This document shows, in pieces, positions 26,016-34,905 of a stretch of DNA of 64,000 nt. How positions within the stretch are numbered: position 1 is the stretch's first letter; every line of letters starts with the position of its first letter. Source of the stretch: an uncultured Alphaproteobacteria bacterium. Its GTDB lineage: Bacteria; Pseudomonadota; Alphaproteobacteria; RF32; CAG-239. The notes below the pieces were generated by a model. That model was not told the DNA's origin, did no database searches, and was given only the letters and a program-made list of their open reading frames with translations. A program made the position numbers and the translations under genes. The stretch is from positions 254,737-318,736 of the forward strand of contig CALXWA010000001.1 of assembly GCA_944392275.1 (NCBI GenBank), given 5' to 3'.

Positions 26016-28100
26016 ATGGATGATGTATATATAAACGACCCTAGACAAAATTCAGCAAAAAATAGAGCCCAAGCACTAAAAAAAGTGATCAAAAAACGTC
26101 GTATTGCTCAATACATGGCCGATTTATTCATCTTTCCTTTAATTATATTCTTGTTTTTAGGAATTAACTTTTCTCTTTTTGCCCAATCTGGAAGCTATAG
26201 TATTTTTGATGGCAATCTAAAATTCAATTTAGAAGCGGTTTATATCTTTATTGCAATTGCTGTTTTTGCTGTTGTAATTAATTTTCTGTTTTCAATTTCT
26301 AGAAAATTACAAAATTTAATTGTTTCTCTTGTTGCCGGATTTTTTGTCTACGCTCTTCTTAAACAATTTGCACAATTTGAAGAAAAATCAATCTTAGACA
26401 TCTATTTTGGCGAATACATTGCCAAAGAAGACATTCGCCTGATTTTATCCGAATATTCTGACATTATTATTTCAGTATTGTTTGGTTTAATAACCTTTTT
26501 AATTATAGCCATTTCCAGCAGGGCTTTTTTATTTTATCTTGTTATTCTTTTGCTTTTAATCGAGGGGGGAATTATTCTTAGCAATTTTTTGAATCCAACC
26601 CGTCATGAATTTGAAACGACATCAAATAACATCATAACGCCCAAAGGAGCTGAAGAAAAGGAAAATACCCGATTGATTTACTTTGGTTTTCCTGGGCTGA
26701 CAACACATCTTAATATAAAAAACTTTGCCGACCAAAACAAAAATACGCTTGTTACCCAAACGGCAGACAATCTTTTAGGTTTTCTTTACCAAAACAATTT
26801 CAAATTTTGGCAAAATTCTTTTGTTGATGAAAACAACGCTCACAACAATTTATTAAGAACATTCAACCCTCAAGATCTCAACAGAGCTATTTCAGAGCTT
26901 ACTCCGGATAATGTTAATCTTGACGGTTTCTGGAACTTTGGAAAATTGAATAAAAAAACACTTTACTTTAAATCAAATGAGATTTTTTCTCACTTCAAAG
27001 ATCAAAACTACACCCTCAAAGCCTATGAATTCCCAGGAATTGAAATGTGTCGGGTTAACAACCATAACATTGTCAGCAAATGTGTCAAAAAACAAAGTTT
27101 ACCCATCAATTTCCAAAACTTAAATTTATCAACTTTCCAAAAGACCGTTTTGCTTACCAAAGAATGGTTAGACAGTGCCGGACATCCGGTGGATTTATCT
27201 TTTCTAGATACCTTAATCAAAATGTTTTTCCCTAAATACAGCATTAAAGATTTTAATTTCTCAACAGAAAACTTAGATATTATCAATGCTTTTCAGGTTT
27301 TTGATATTATGGCTCAAGATATCAATGCCGATATTGGGAGCAATGCATACTTTGCCGTAATTAATTTACCCTCAGATACCTACCTCTATGACAGCTTATG
27401 CAATCTAAAGCCCGTCTCAGAATGGGTAGGCCCGGATAATAAAGATATCATGAAAAAACGTCGGGCCTATTTGGAGCAAACCAATTGCCTAATTGGTCAA
27501 TTGGAAAACTTCCTCCAAAAATTAGCCAATAACAATAAATTATCGCAAAGCACCATTATTATTCAAGGCTTAAACAATCCAAAAGTTTTGAGCGATATCC
27601 GTTCCCAAGACTTTTATACCAATATGCGGACACAGAAATCGACACTTACGGCAATCCTTGATCCAAAGTCTGCTTTAGCAGAGCTAAAGAATGATATATG
27701 CTTGTCTCAAGAAATTATTGGTAACTATATTAACCAAAAAGAAGGATGCACCCCCTACAAAGAGGAATCTTTAGATGAAAAATCCGTTAATGAAATTACC
27801 AAAAAATATCAAGACGATAATATTTCTCAACAAGAGATGGAAAACGCCAATCATGCCTTCATAAAATGGTATCAAGATTGGGCAAAAGCCAATGGCGTTG
27901 ACAATAATCTCAAGGAAATTAAAGCCACTCCAGCCCCAAAAACAGAGGAGGAAAAAGAAGTTGCCAAAGCTCCGGCTTCAACAACCGTAAAAAATGAAGT
28001 TGCGGAAGCAAAGACCGAAAGCCTAGGCAAAGCAATGTCTAAAAGCACAAAAACAACTAAAACAGAAAAGACCAATAAAAACACGAAAAAGCAAAAATAA
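26016..28100 (+). CDS. sulfatase-like membrane protein, probably without catalysis
   Basis: A 694-aa protein. About five membrane helices in residues 35-195 are followed by a large extracytoplasmic domain and a Lys/Thr/Ala-rich low-complexity tail (about 620-694). The arrangement resembles LTA-synthase or phosphoethanolamine-transferase type sulfatases, and short stretches fit that fold (FAVINLPSDTYLYD, YLEQTNCLIGQLENFLQKL, STIIIQGLNN). However, the metal ligands expected at the nucleophile region and in the usual DHG motif are absent (GLNN instead), so it looks like a pseudoenzyme. It starts the transcript with yejE and yejF (stop and start overlap as TAATG). The function is unknown. Confidence 0.5.
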   Translation: MDDVYINDPRQNSAKNRAQALKKVIKKRRIAQYMADLFIFPLIIFLFLGINFSLFAQSGSYSIFDGNLKFNLEAVYIFIAIAVFAVVINFLFSISRKLQNLIVSLVAGFFVYALLKQFAQFEEKSILDIYFGEYIAKEDIRLILSEYSDIIISVLFGLITFLIIAISSRAFLFYLVILLLLIEGGIILSNFLNPTRHEFETTSNNIITPKGAEEKENTRLIYFGFPGLTTHLNIKNFADQNKNTLVTQTADNLLGFLYQNNFKFWQNSFVDENNAHNNLLRTFNPQDLNRAISELTPDNVNLDGFWNFGKLNKKTLYFKSNEIFSHFKDQNYTLKAYEFPGIEMCRVNNHNIVSKCVKKQSLPINFQNLNLSTFQKTVLLTKEWLDSAGHPVDLSFLDTLIKMFFPKYSIKDFNFSTENLDIINAFQVFDIMAQDINADIGSNAYFAVINLPSDTYLYDSLCNLKPVSEWVGPDNKDIMKKRRAYLEQTNCLIGQLENFLQKLANNNKLSQSTIIIQGLNNPKVLSDIRSQDFYTNMRTQKSTLTAILDPKSALAELKNDICLSQEIIGNYINQKEGCTPYKEESLDEKSVNEITKKYQDDNISQQEMENANHAFIKWYQDWAKANGVDNNLKEIKATPAPKTEEEKEVAKAPASTTVKNEVAEAKTESLGKAMSKSTKTTKTEKTNKNTKKQK

Positions 28101-29131
28101 TGAAAAACAAGATTAATTCTGTTGCATTGTCGCGATTATATAATGCCTTTTGCCAAAACCGCCGTGCCGGAATTTCTCTTATTGTGTTTCTGGTCCTTTT
28201 CGGTTTGAGCCTCATTGCAGAATTTATTGCCAATGATAAACCGCTGTGGCTCAAATATAAGGGAGAATTTTATTTTCCAATTTTTCAAACCTATACGGAT
28301 AAACAATTTGGCGGCGATTTCCCAACACCGGCCGATTATAGAGATCCGTTAATAAGAGACAATATCAATCAAAACGGATATATGGTTTTTCCGCTTTTTC
28401 CGTATTCTTTTAATACCATTGATTATGATTTAGATGTTCCGACACCATCGGCCCCAACTTTGCGTCATTGGCTGGGGACGGATGATGAAGGCCGAGATAT
28501 TTTGGTTCGTATCCTTTATGGGCTGCGAATTTCAGTGGTTTTTGCCGTTTTGTTAACAACCTTATCCTCGGCAATTGGTATAATAGCCGGAGCAATCCAG
28601 GGGTATTTTGGCGGTAAAGTTGATATTATTTTTCAAAGGATTCTTGAAATATGGGAAACCCTCCCGCAACTTTTTGTCTTGATAATTATTGCCAGCATAT
28701 TTGTCCCCGGATTTTGGGCATTATTACTAATTATGTTGGCCTTTAGCTGGATTAATTTAACCGGAGTTGTCCGAGCAGAATTTCTCAGAACTCGAAATTT
28801 TGAGTTTGTAAAAGCCGCCAAAGCCCTTGGTGTAAGCAACTTTAGGATTATGTTTCGCCATATATTACCCAATGCCGTCATAGCCAGTGTAACGTTTATT
28901 CCGTTTTATTTGGCTGAAGCAATTACAGCCTTAACGGCTCTTGATTTTTTAGGCTTAGGATTACCGACCGAATACCCGTCTTTAGGAGATTTGGTTCGTC
29001 AAGGTAAAGACAATCTCCAAGCTCCATGGATAGGAATATCTATTTTTATTGTATTATCAACTCTACTCAGTTTGCTGATTTTTATTGGCGAAGGGGTAAG
29101 AGATGCTTTTGACACAAGGAAAAACCAATGA
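28100..29131 (+). CDS. yejE: peptide ABC transporter permease, YejE/OppC-like
   Basis: A 343-aa permease with a first helix at about residues 22-42, a large periplasmic insertion (about 45-125) with the YejE-like FPLFPYSFNTIDYDLDVP region and WLGTDDEGRDIL, then five helices. The cytoplasmic EAA loop reads EFVKAAKALGVSN...HILPN. In enterobacteria YejABEF imports peptides, including microcin C. Neither the binding protein YejA nor the partner permease YejB is encoded next to it. It overlaps the preceding gene by one base and yejF by four. Confidence 0.85.
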   Translation: MKNKINSVALSRLYNAFCQNRRAGISLIVFLVLFGLSLIAEFIANDKPLWLKYKGEFYFPIFQTYTDKQFGGDFPTPADYRDPLIRDNINQNGYMVFPLFPYSFNTIDYDLDVPTPSAPTLRHWLGTDDEGRDILVRILYGLRISVVFAVLLTTLSSAIGIIAGAIQGYFGGKVDIIFQRILEIWETLPQLFVLIIIASIFVPGFWALLLIMLAFSWINLTGVVRAEFLRTRNFEFVKAAKALGVSNFRIMFRHILPNAVIASVTFIPFYLAEAITALTALDFLGLGLPTEYPSLGDLVRQGKDNLQAPWIGISIFIVLSTLLSLLIFIGEGVRDAFDTRKNQ

Positions 29132-30720
29132 ATCCAATATTAGAAGTCAAACATCTGAGCGTCTCTTTTCCCAAAGCAGATTCTCAACAACGACAAAATG
29201 TGGTAGATGATGTTTCATGGGATCTCTATTCCGGAGAAATCTTAGGAATAGTAGGAGAGTCCGGCTCCGGAAAATCCATGAGTGCTTTATCCATTTTAGG
29301 GTTGCTTCCTTACCCCAAAGCTCAACATAGCACTCAATCCCAAATTATATACAATCACCAAAATCTAATTAATAATAAAGAATTACCCAACATCCGAGGG
29401 AACAAAATCAGTCTGATTTTTCAAGAACCGATGTCCTCTCTAAATCCACTACATACCATCGGGCATCAAATTTCAGAAATGATAAGTACCCACCAAAAAT
29501 TAGAAAAAAAACAGCTAAAAGCCACGGTAATTAAATTATTACGTCAAACCGGTATCAAAAATCCCAAACAACGCTATAAGGCGTATCCTCACGAATTATC
29601 CGGAGGTCAACGTCAAAGAGTCATGATTGCAATGGCCATAGCCAACAATCCAGAGATACTAATCGCTGATGAACCGACAACCGCTCTTGATGTTACAATT
29701 CAGGCCCAAATTATTGAATTGTTAATAAAATTGCAAAAACAATTAAAAATGTCGATTATTTTTATCAGTCACGATTTACACCTGATAAGAAAAATAGCAT
29801 CTCGCGTAATTGTTATGAAAAACGGCAAAATCATAGAACAAGGGCCAACGGAAAATATATTCAACCACCCACAAAAGGATTATACTAAAACATTAATAAA
29901 TTCCTATAATGGATTGAATAATATAAACAATACTTCAAACGGATATGCCTTTGAATTGCAAGATTTAACCGTAAATTATCCCATTCAAAAAAACTTCTTT
30001 GGCAAAACAATCAAAAGCATTAATGCTCTAAACCACCTCAATCTCAAAATAAAAAAACAACAAACCTTAGGTATCGTAGGGGAATCCGGTTCTGGTAAAA
30101 CAACGTTTGGCCAAGCCTTAGTTCATTTAATCCCATACCAGGGAAAAATTATTTACGAAGGAAGAGAAGTTAATTTTAATTCCAAAACAGAAAATCTAAA
30201 CTTCCGCCGCAAGGTGCAAATTGTTTTTCAAGACCCATACAATTCGCTTAATCCTCGCATGACAACAGAACAAATAATCAACGAAGGATTGATGATTCAT
30301 TATCCGCAATTATCAAAACAAGAAAAACAAAAGAAAATTCAAAAGGTTATTCAAGAGGTTGGCCTAAAAATTACCGATTTATCAAAATATCCTCACGAAT
30401 TTTCCGGTGGTCAACGCCAAAGAATAGCCATTGCTCGAGCCTTGATTCTAGAACCCTCGCTTCTAATTCTTGATGAACCGACATCTGCTCTGGATGTTAC
30501 CATTCAGGCTCAAATTCTGTCCTTATTGCAACAAATACAACAACAACGAAAATTGACCTATATCTTTATCTCTCATGATATGCACGCTATTCGCATAATG
30601 TCCGATGAAATTGCCGTAATGAAAGACGGAAATATTATTGAATATGGAAAACGGGATGAAATTTTTCAAACACCCAAAGAAGAATATACCAAAAACTTAA
30701 TTTTAGCTTCCATATCATAA
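29128..30720 (+). CDS. yejF: peptide ABC transporter, double ATP-binding protein YejF
   Basis: A 530-aa protein with two complete ABC domains in tandem (about residues 1-265 and 275-530). Each has Walker A GESGSGK(S/T), signature (L/F)SGGQRQR, Walker B ending DEPT(T/S)ALDVT and a switch ISHD. This double layout is typical of YejF (530 aa), as opposed to separate OppD and OppF. It energises the YejE-containing importer. It overlaps yejE by four bases; no terminator is evident after it. Confidence 0.88.
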   Translation: MNPILEVKHLSVSFPKADSQQRQNVVDDVSWDLYSGEILGIVGESGSGKSMSALSILGLLPYPKAQHSTQSQIIYNHQNLINNKELPNIRGNKISLIFQEPMSSLNPLHTIGHQISEMISTHQKLEKKQLKATVIKLLRQTGIKNPKQRYKAYPHELSGGQRQRVMIAMAIANNPEILIADEPTTALDVTIQAQIIELLIKLQKQLKMSIIFISHDLHLIRKIASRVIVMKNGKIIEQGPTENIFNHPQKDYTKTLINSYNGLNNINNTSNGYAFELQDLTVNYPIQKNFFGKTIKSINALNHLNLKIKKQQTLGIVGESGSGKTTFGQALVHLIPYQGKIIYEGREVNFNSKTENLNFRRKVQIVFQDPYNSLNPRMTTEQIINEGLMIHYPQLSKQEKQKKIQKVIQEVGLKITDLSKYPHEFSGGQRQRIAIARALILEPSLLILDEPTSALDVTIQAQILSLLQQIQQQRKLTYIFISHDMHAIRIMSDEIAVMKDGNIIEYGKRDEIFQTPKEEYTKNLILASIS

Positions 30721-30793
30721 AATTTATTGACATTGCCATAAAAAAAGAATATTTTCTGCTCTGTTGTTTAAAAATTTATAAATTATTAAATCA

Positions 30794-31360
30794 ATGAAAA
30801 AGAAAATCAAACCGGAAGGTATTGCCAATATCATTGAGATATTAGGCAAAATGAAAGACTTAAAACGAAGCGGGTGGATAAGAAGGAATGTTGAAGCCCC
30901 TGAAAGTGATGCAGACCACAGCTATGGCGTTGCTTTGTTAGTATTAATTTTAGCCCCCAAGCATCTGGACATCTATCGCTGTCTGGAATTGGCCTTAATT
31001 CACGATCTGGCAGAAATCTACAGTAAAGACTTTCTTCCTGGTGAAATATCCCTCAAAGAAAAGCACCACTTAGAGACAGAAGCAATGCTCCGAATTTGTA
31101 AAGAATTACGGCAAAATCGTTTTTATAAACTTTTCCAAGAATTTGAGGCTCAAAAAACAGCCGAAGCACAATTCGTCAAAAGTTTAGATAAATTGGAAAC
31201 GGCATTAAGCGCCGTATATTACCAACAAAATAAACGAGTTTCCGACAATACGGACATTATTACAGAATTTACGCAACACGCTCAATCCGAGTTGCAAAAA
31301 ATTTCATCTCAAGAAGCTCTTCTTGCACTGGAGATATTATCATCTATAATAAAAAAATAA
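30794..31360 (+). CDS. HD-domain phosphohydrolase, YfbR/HDDC2-like
   Basis: A 188-aa metal-dependent hydrolase. The HD signature is visible as H in DADHSYGVALLV (about residue 41), then HD in ALIHDLAEIY (about 75-76) and a later D in KSLDKLETA. Relatives are 5'-deoxynucleotidases acting on nucleoside monophosphates. It lies 17 bases upstream of an NDK-like gene, suggesting a nucleotide-metabolism pair. No ribosome site is obvious before the ATG. Confidence 0.75.
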   Translation: MKKKIKPEGIANIIEILGKMKDLKRSGWIRRNVEAPESDADHSYGVALLVLILAPKHLDIYRCLELALIHDLAEIYSKDFLPGEISLKEKHHLETEAMLRICKELRQNRFYKLFQEFEAQKTAEAQFVKSLDKLETALSAVYYQQNKRVSDNTDIITEFTQHAQSELQKISSQEALLALEILSSIIKK

Positions 31361-31377
31361 CTAAAAACAAAAAAATT

Positions 31378-31770
31378 ATGGAAAAATGTCTTTTTATTAT
31401 CAAACCGGATGCAAAATTACGCCAGCTTGATAAAGAAATTAAGAAAATGCTCACGGCAAAACATTTTGCAATTGTTGATGCAAAAGAAATGACCCTTAAC
31501 GATGAACAAGCGTCATTCTTAACCGAGGACTTATCTCTCCAAGAAAAAGCAAGCTATATTGATTTTATGACTTGTGCTCCATGTGAGCTTCTCGTTATAG
31601 AAAGGAAAAAAGTTTTTCCGCAAGTGCGGAGAATAACAGGGAATGATTATCCTCAAGCAGCAGACAAGGGCACTATTCGCAGCCGTTTTGGTATTGATCG
31701 TATTCACAATGCCGTCTACACCTCGCCGGATTTAGAAACCGCCGAAAAAGAGATAGAATACTTTTTCTAG
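31378..31770 (+). CDS. nucleoside diphosphate kinase-like protein lacking the catalytic His
   Basis: A 130-aa protein with clear NDK framework: FIIKPDA at the N-terminus (residues 6-12), a GTIRSRFG segment and the C-terminal ETAEKEIEYFF. In active NDKs the phosphate-accepting histidine lies in N-x-x-H-G-S-D; the aligned stretch here reads NAVYTSPD, with Tyr in place of His and the GSD altered. The Kpn-loop RPFF-type residues are also changed. Phosphotransfer by the normal mechanism is therefore unlikely. It follows the HD hydrolase closely and ends before a hairpin terminator. Confidence 0.75.
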   Translation: MEKCLFIIKPDAKLRQLDKEIKKMLTAKHFAIVDAKEMTLNDEQASFLTEDLSLQEKASYIDFMTCAPCELLVIERKKVFPQVRRITGNDYPQAADKGTIRSRFGIDRIHNAVYTSPDLETAEKEIEYFF

Positions 31771-31787
31771 AGCGGACTGAAAAAAAA

Positions 31788-31814
31788 CTTGCCTAAAAAA
31801 AGGCAAGCTTTTTT
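31788..31814 (+). terminator. intrinsic terminator after the NDK-like gene
   Basis: CTTGCCT (31788-31794) and AGGCAAG (31801-31807) form a 7-bp stem with an A-rich loop, followed by a T run. Confidence 0.75.
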
Positions 31815-31902
31815 ATTATGTAGATAACCAAGAAAAAAGATTAACAATTTAATCATAACCCTCTAAGATAAAACACATCAAAAAACATTAAAGGAACGAC
31901 AA

Positions 31903-32250
31903 ATGAGCAAAATGAAAATTTATTTATTTATCTTAGCCGCCGCAATTATAGCAATTGCTCTTGGTTATATTATGAATATTCAAATCATCAAAACCGTTTG
32001 TGAATCAGCATTAGCCTATGCACGCAAGCCGGCTTTATCCGTAACCGCTGCCGTATGTGCTTTCTTGTTTTACGGAAACAAAAATTATTGGTTGGTCATT
32101 GCAGGCTGTGCGGTAGCCACCTCTTTGGTCATACAATTCCTTGTGATTGGGGCAGGGGCCGCATTATTTACAATAATTCTACGTGCCTGTACCTTTATTT
32201 TTATCGTTTATCTTATGAACTTGGTAAAATTAATTTTTAACGAAGCCTAA
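31903..32250 (+). CDS. small hydrophobic membrane protein
   Basis: A 115-aa protein with about four membrane helices (near residues 5-23, 43-60, 65-85 and 90-111) separated by very short loops, with few charged residues. AAGGA lies before the start. It sits between two terminators, so it is its own transcript. No family is recognised. Confidence 0.6.
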   Translation: MSKMKIYLFILAAAIIAIALGYIMNIQIIKTVCESALAYARKPALSVTAAVCAFLFYGNKNYWLVIAGCAVATSLVIQFLVIGAGAALFTIILRACTFIFIVYLMNLVKLIFNEA

Positions 32251-32280
32251 AAATCAACAAAGATTAGCGAAAATTTAAAA

Positions 32281-32307
32281 AACATGTCCCAATGGACATG
32301 TTTTTTT
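32281..32307 (+). terminator. intrinsic terminator after the small membrane protein
   Basis: AACATGTCC and GGACATGTT form a 9-bp stem with a loop of about five bases, followed by T's. Confidence 0.8.
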
Positions 32308-32393
32308 GTTAATAACTCATTACACGTTGTTGACGAGTTTTCTAAACACGATAAAATTTTGTCATCATTAAAATTTAAAAATTGGACAAAAAT

Positions 32394-33323
32394 ATGTTAA
32401 AAGGTTATCTTCATAAGTTACGAAAATTATTAATTAAAATTCTATGCATGCCCATTTTTCCATATGCACTTCAAAAGAAAATTAGACAAATATTAATACG
32501 TGGACTTTTTCTTAGTGGAATAAAAACTCTCTATAACCTCATCGTAAATCACAAAAAGACCAAATATTATTTAACCATAGCTGCTTGCTGTAAAGACGAG
32601 GGAGCCTACATCCAAGAGTGGGTGGAATATTATCTTCTTCAGGGCGTGGAACATTTTTACCTCTATAACAATAACGGAACAGATAATTCAAAAGAAATTT
32701 TACAGTCCTATATTGATAATGGGTTGATTACTTGGATTGACTGGCCCGGAGCAAAACAACAAGTAAAAATTTATGAAGATGTTATCAAAAAACACCGTAA
32801 CGAAAGCCGCTGGATGGCGATTGTTGATTTAGACGAGTTTATTGTACCGTTAAACAGCGAAAATCTATCACAAAATTTAAAAAAATACGAAAAATACAAT
32901 CAAATTGTTATAAATTGGACAATCTACGGCAGCTCAGGACATATGAACAAAACAGAAGGGCTGGTTATTGAGCGTTTTACGCAACATGCCAGAGGATTGT
33001 CAAATTATCCTAAGGCTATTATCAATCCTAAAGCCGTTGTCCAAATAGATATTCATAAACATATCGTCTTGGGAAGAACAATAGAGATATCCAGACAACT
33101 AAGTCCAGAAATTCAAATTAATCACTATGTCATAAAATCTCTGGAAGAATATCTATTAAAAAAGAAAAGGGGTGATGTTTTATCTTATGATGACAAATTT
33201 ACGGATGCGTTCTTTAAAAGCCATGATCTTAATGAAGTAGAAGATATAAATCTAATGACATCCTATGCCGCAAAAATAAAGCAAAATATCAACAAACAAA
33301 AAAGTCTGAAAGAGAAAATGTAA
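32394..33323 (+). CDS. glycosyltransferase, GT92/GT2-like (DUF23-type)
   Basis: A 309-aa protein with a basic amphipathic N-terminus and a catalytic region showing ACCKDEGAYIQEWVEYYLLQGV, YLYNNNGTDNS and WMAIVDLDEFIV. The DLDEF is the metal-binding DxD-type motif, and the pattern matches GT92-like enzymes. There is no transmembrane helix, so it probably acts at the cytoplasmic membrane face on a lipid-linked or surface glycan. The ATG at 32394 is preferred over an in-frame TTG at 32382. It is isolated from the main glycan locus. Confidence 0.72.
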   Translation: MLKGYLHKLRKLLIKILCMPIFPYALQKKIRQILIRGLFLSGIKTLYNLIVNHKKTKYYLTIAACCKDEGAYIQEWVEYYLLQGVEHFYLYNNNGTDNSKEILQSYIDNGLITWIDWPGAKQQVKIYEDVIKKHRNESRWMAIVDLDEFIVPLNSENLSQNLKKYEKYNQIVINWTIYGSSGHMNKTEGLVIERFTQHARGLSNYPKAIINPKAVVQIDIHKHIVLGRTIEISRQLSPEIQINHYVIKSLEEYLLKKKRGDVLSYDDKFTDAFFKSHDLNEVEDINLMTSYAAKIKQNINKQKSLKEKM

Positions 33324-33582
33324 TAAAAGCAATACCAATTGAGTTATAAAATTAACCTTTGACAAAACATAAAAGACACATAAATTACAAAGTGTTATCA
33401 CAAAAGAGGGCCTCTTGTTCCTCATACATTTTGTCGCATAATATATATTATGTATAGTGATATTATAGCAAGACTAAATGACATTAAAAAAAGAGATACA
33501 AACAACAAAACATTTGGACGCTACAAACGAGCAAATTATAATTAAACGGATATTTATACCTTCATCTCGACGACAAAGCCCA
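33324..33582. other. intergenic region with no convincing gene
   Basis: 259 AT-rich bases between the convergent glycosyltransferase and pmbA genes. A 31-codon frame (33450-33545) exists without a ribosome site. No hairpin terminator or RNA structure was recognised. Confidence 0.5.
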
Positions 33583-34905
33583 TTATTTTGATAAATTCAA
33601 AGAACTTACCCAAACAGATGGTGCTCCGTATTGTCCATAATCAAAATCCAAATCATTTCCGACCGCAACAATATTCTCCAATAGATGATAAATATTTCCA
33701 GACACCGTAAACTGATTTAGATATTGTCCAATCTTGCCATCCACAATTTCAAATCCGGAAGCTCCGAATGAAAAATCTCCAGAAACAATATCATAACCGG
33801 CATGAATCCCGTTGAGTGCATCAATTATAACCCCGTTTTTAATTTCAGAAATAAGTGTCTCTTTAGACTTTTTGCCTGGTTTTACATAAAAATTAAAGAC
33901 CATAACATCATTTCCATCACCATTTCCACTTGGCAAAGCATGGGCTTTATGAGCTGTTTTAAGATTATATAAATACGTTTGCAAAACACCGTCTTTTATA
34001 ATTTCCTTATACTGCGACGGGCACCCTTCTCCATCAAAAGCCCCTGTTCCGAACCCTCCGGAAAGAAACGGATCATCAACAACTGTTAAGACATCAGAAG
34101 CAACTGTTTTTCCTAATTTTTCTTCAAATTTAGATTTGTGTTCCTGAACATTTTTTGCCTCAACCAATCCCTTTAACATCATAAGGATATTGTTAAAAGC
34201 CTTACCTTCAAACAATACAGGATAACATCCGTTAGAAATATCCTTGGCATCTAATTTTTTTACAACCTTCGTAACCGCATCTTCGACCATTTTATTGACA
34301 TCAAAATCATCTTTACTTTGAAAAGCCGTTTCCTTAGACTCTGTTTTCACTAATTTTCCATCTGTTGCTGACAAATAAATATAAGCATATGCAAACTGCT
34401 GTTTATCAGCCAGATTTAACCCCAAAGAATTTCGCATAACAATTTCTTTTTCACCTTGCCCAAAAGCCGTCGTAATAACCTTATTTATTCTCTTATCGGA
34501 CTGATAGGATTTTTGCTCTAAAGATTTTAAAAATTCAAATTTATCAAGGTCTTGCAAAGTTTTCAAATCTGGAACATACGGCGTAACCTTTTTATACTTA
34601 CCTTTTCCATCATAGAAAAAGTCAATATCATCACAATCAATTAATAAAGAATTTTCCTTTGCTTTTTCAATAAGATAATCAATATTGTTTGGACATAGAT
34701 TTTCACAAAAAGCAACGCCGATTTTCCCTTCATGCATAATTTTTAAGAGAACTTTTTGGGCATTGTTATGCGTCTGTTTTGTAATTTTTTGCTCAAAAAC
34801 CTCTAAACTTTGCGTCTGAGCTCGAGAATATTGAACCTGAAATGCCTGAATTTTCTTATTTTTGCAAGCATCAAATAATGCATCCAGAAAAGCCATACTC
34901 TCCAT
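33583..34905 (-). CDS. pmbA: metalloprotease PmbA/TldE
   Basis: A 440-aa TldE/PmbA-family subunit. Family features include GGFGTGAFDGEGCPSQ and the C-terminal SGDFSFGASGFEIVDGKI, GNIYHLLENIVAVGNDL. TldE supplies the non-catalytic half of the TldD-TldE heterodimer that trims unfolded or modified peptides, such as the microcin B17 precursor and the CcdA antitoxin in E. coli. It is translationally coupled to tldD (TAATG overlap) with a GGAGG ribosome site, and is the last gene of the minus-strand operon. Confidence 0.93.
   Translation of the reverse strand: MESMAFLDALFDACKNKKIQAFQVQYSRAQTQSLEVFEQKITKQTHNNAQKVLLKIMHEGKIGVAFCENLCPNNIDYLIEKAKENSLLIDCDDIDFFYDGKGKYKKVTPYVPDLKTLQDLDKFEFLKSLEQKSYQSDKRINKVITTAFGQGEKEIVMRNSLGLNLADKQQFAYAYIYLSATDGKLVKTESKETAFQSKDDFDVNKMVEDAVTKVVKKLDAKDISNGCYPVLFEGKAFNNILMMLKGLVEAKNVQEHKSKFEEKLGKTVASDVLTVVDDPFLSGGFGTGAFDGEGCPSQYKEIIKDGVLQTYLYNLKTAHKAHALPSGNGDGNDVMVFNFYVKPGKKSKETLISEIKNGVIIDALNGIHAGYDIVSGDFSFGASGFEIVDGKIGQYLNQFTVSGNIYHLLENIVAVGNDLDFDYGQYGAPSVWVSSLNLSK

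Noticed and set aside
33450..33545. 31-codon frame (begins MYSDIIARLN) between a glycosyltransferase gene and pmbA
   Set aside because: It has no ribosome site, is short and lies in AT-rich sequence with no recognised similarity; chance cannot be excluded.
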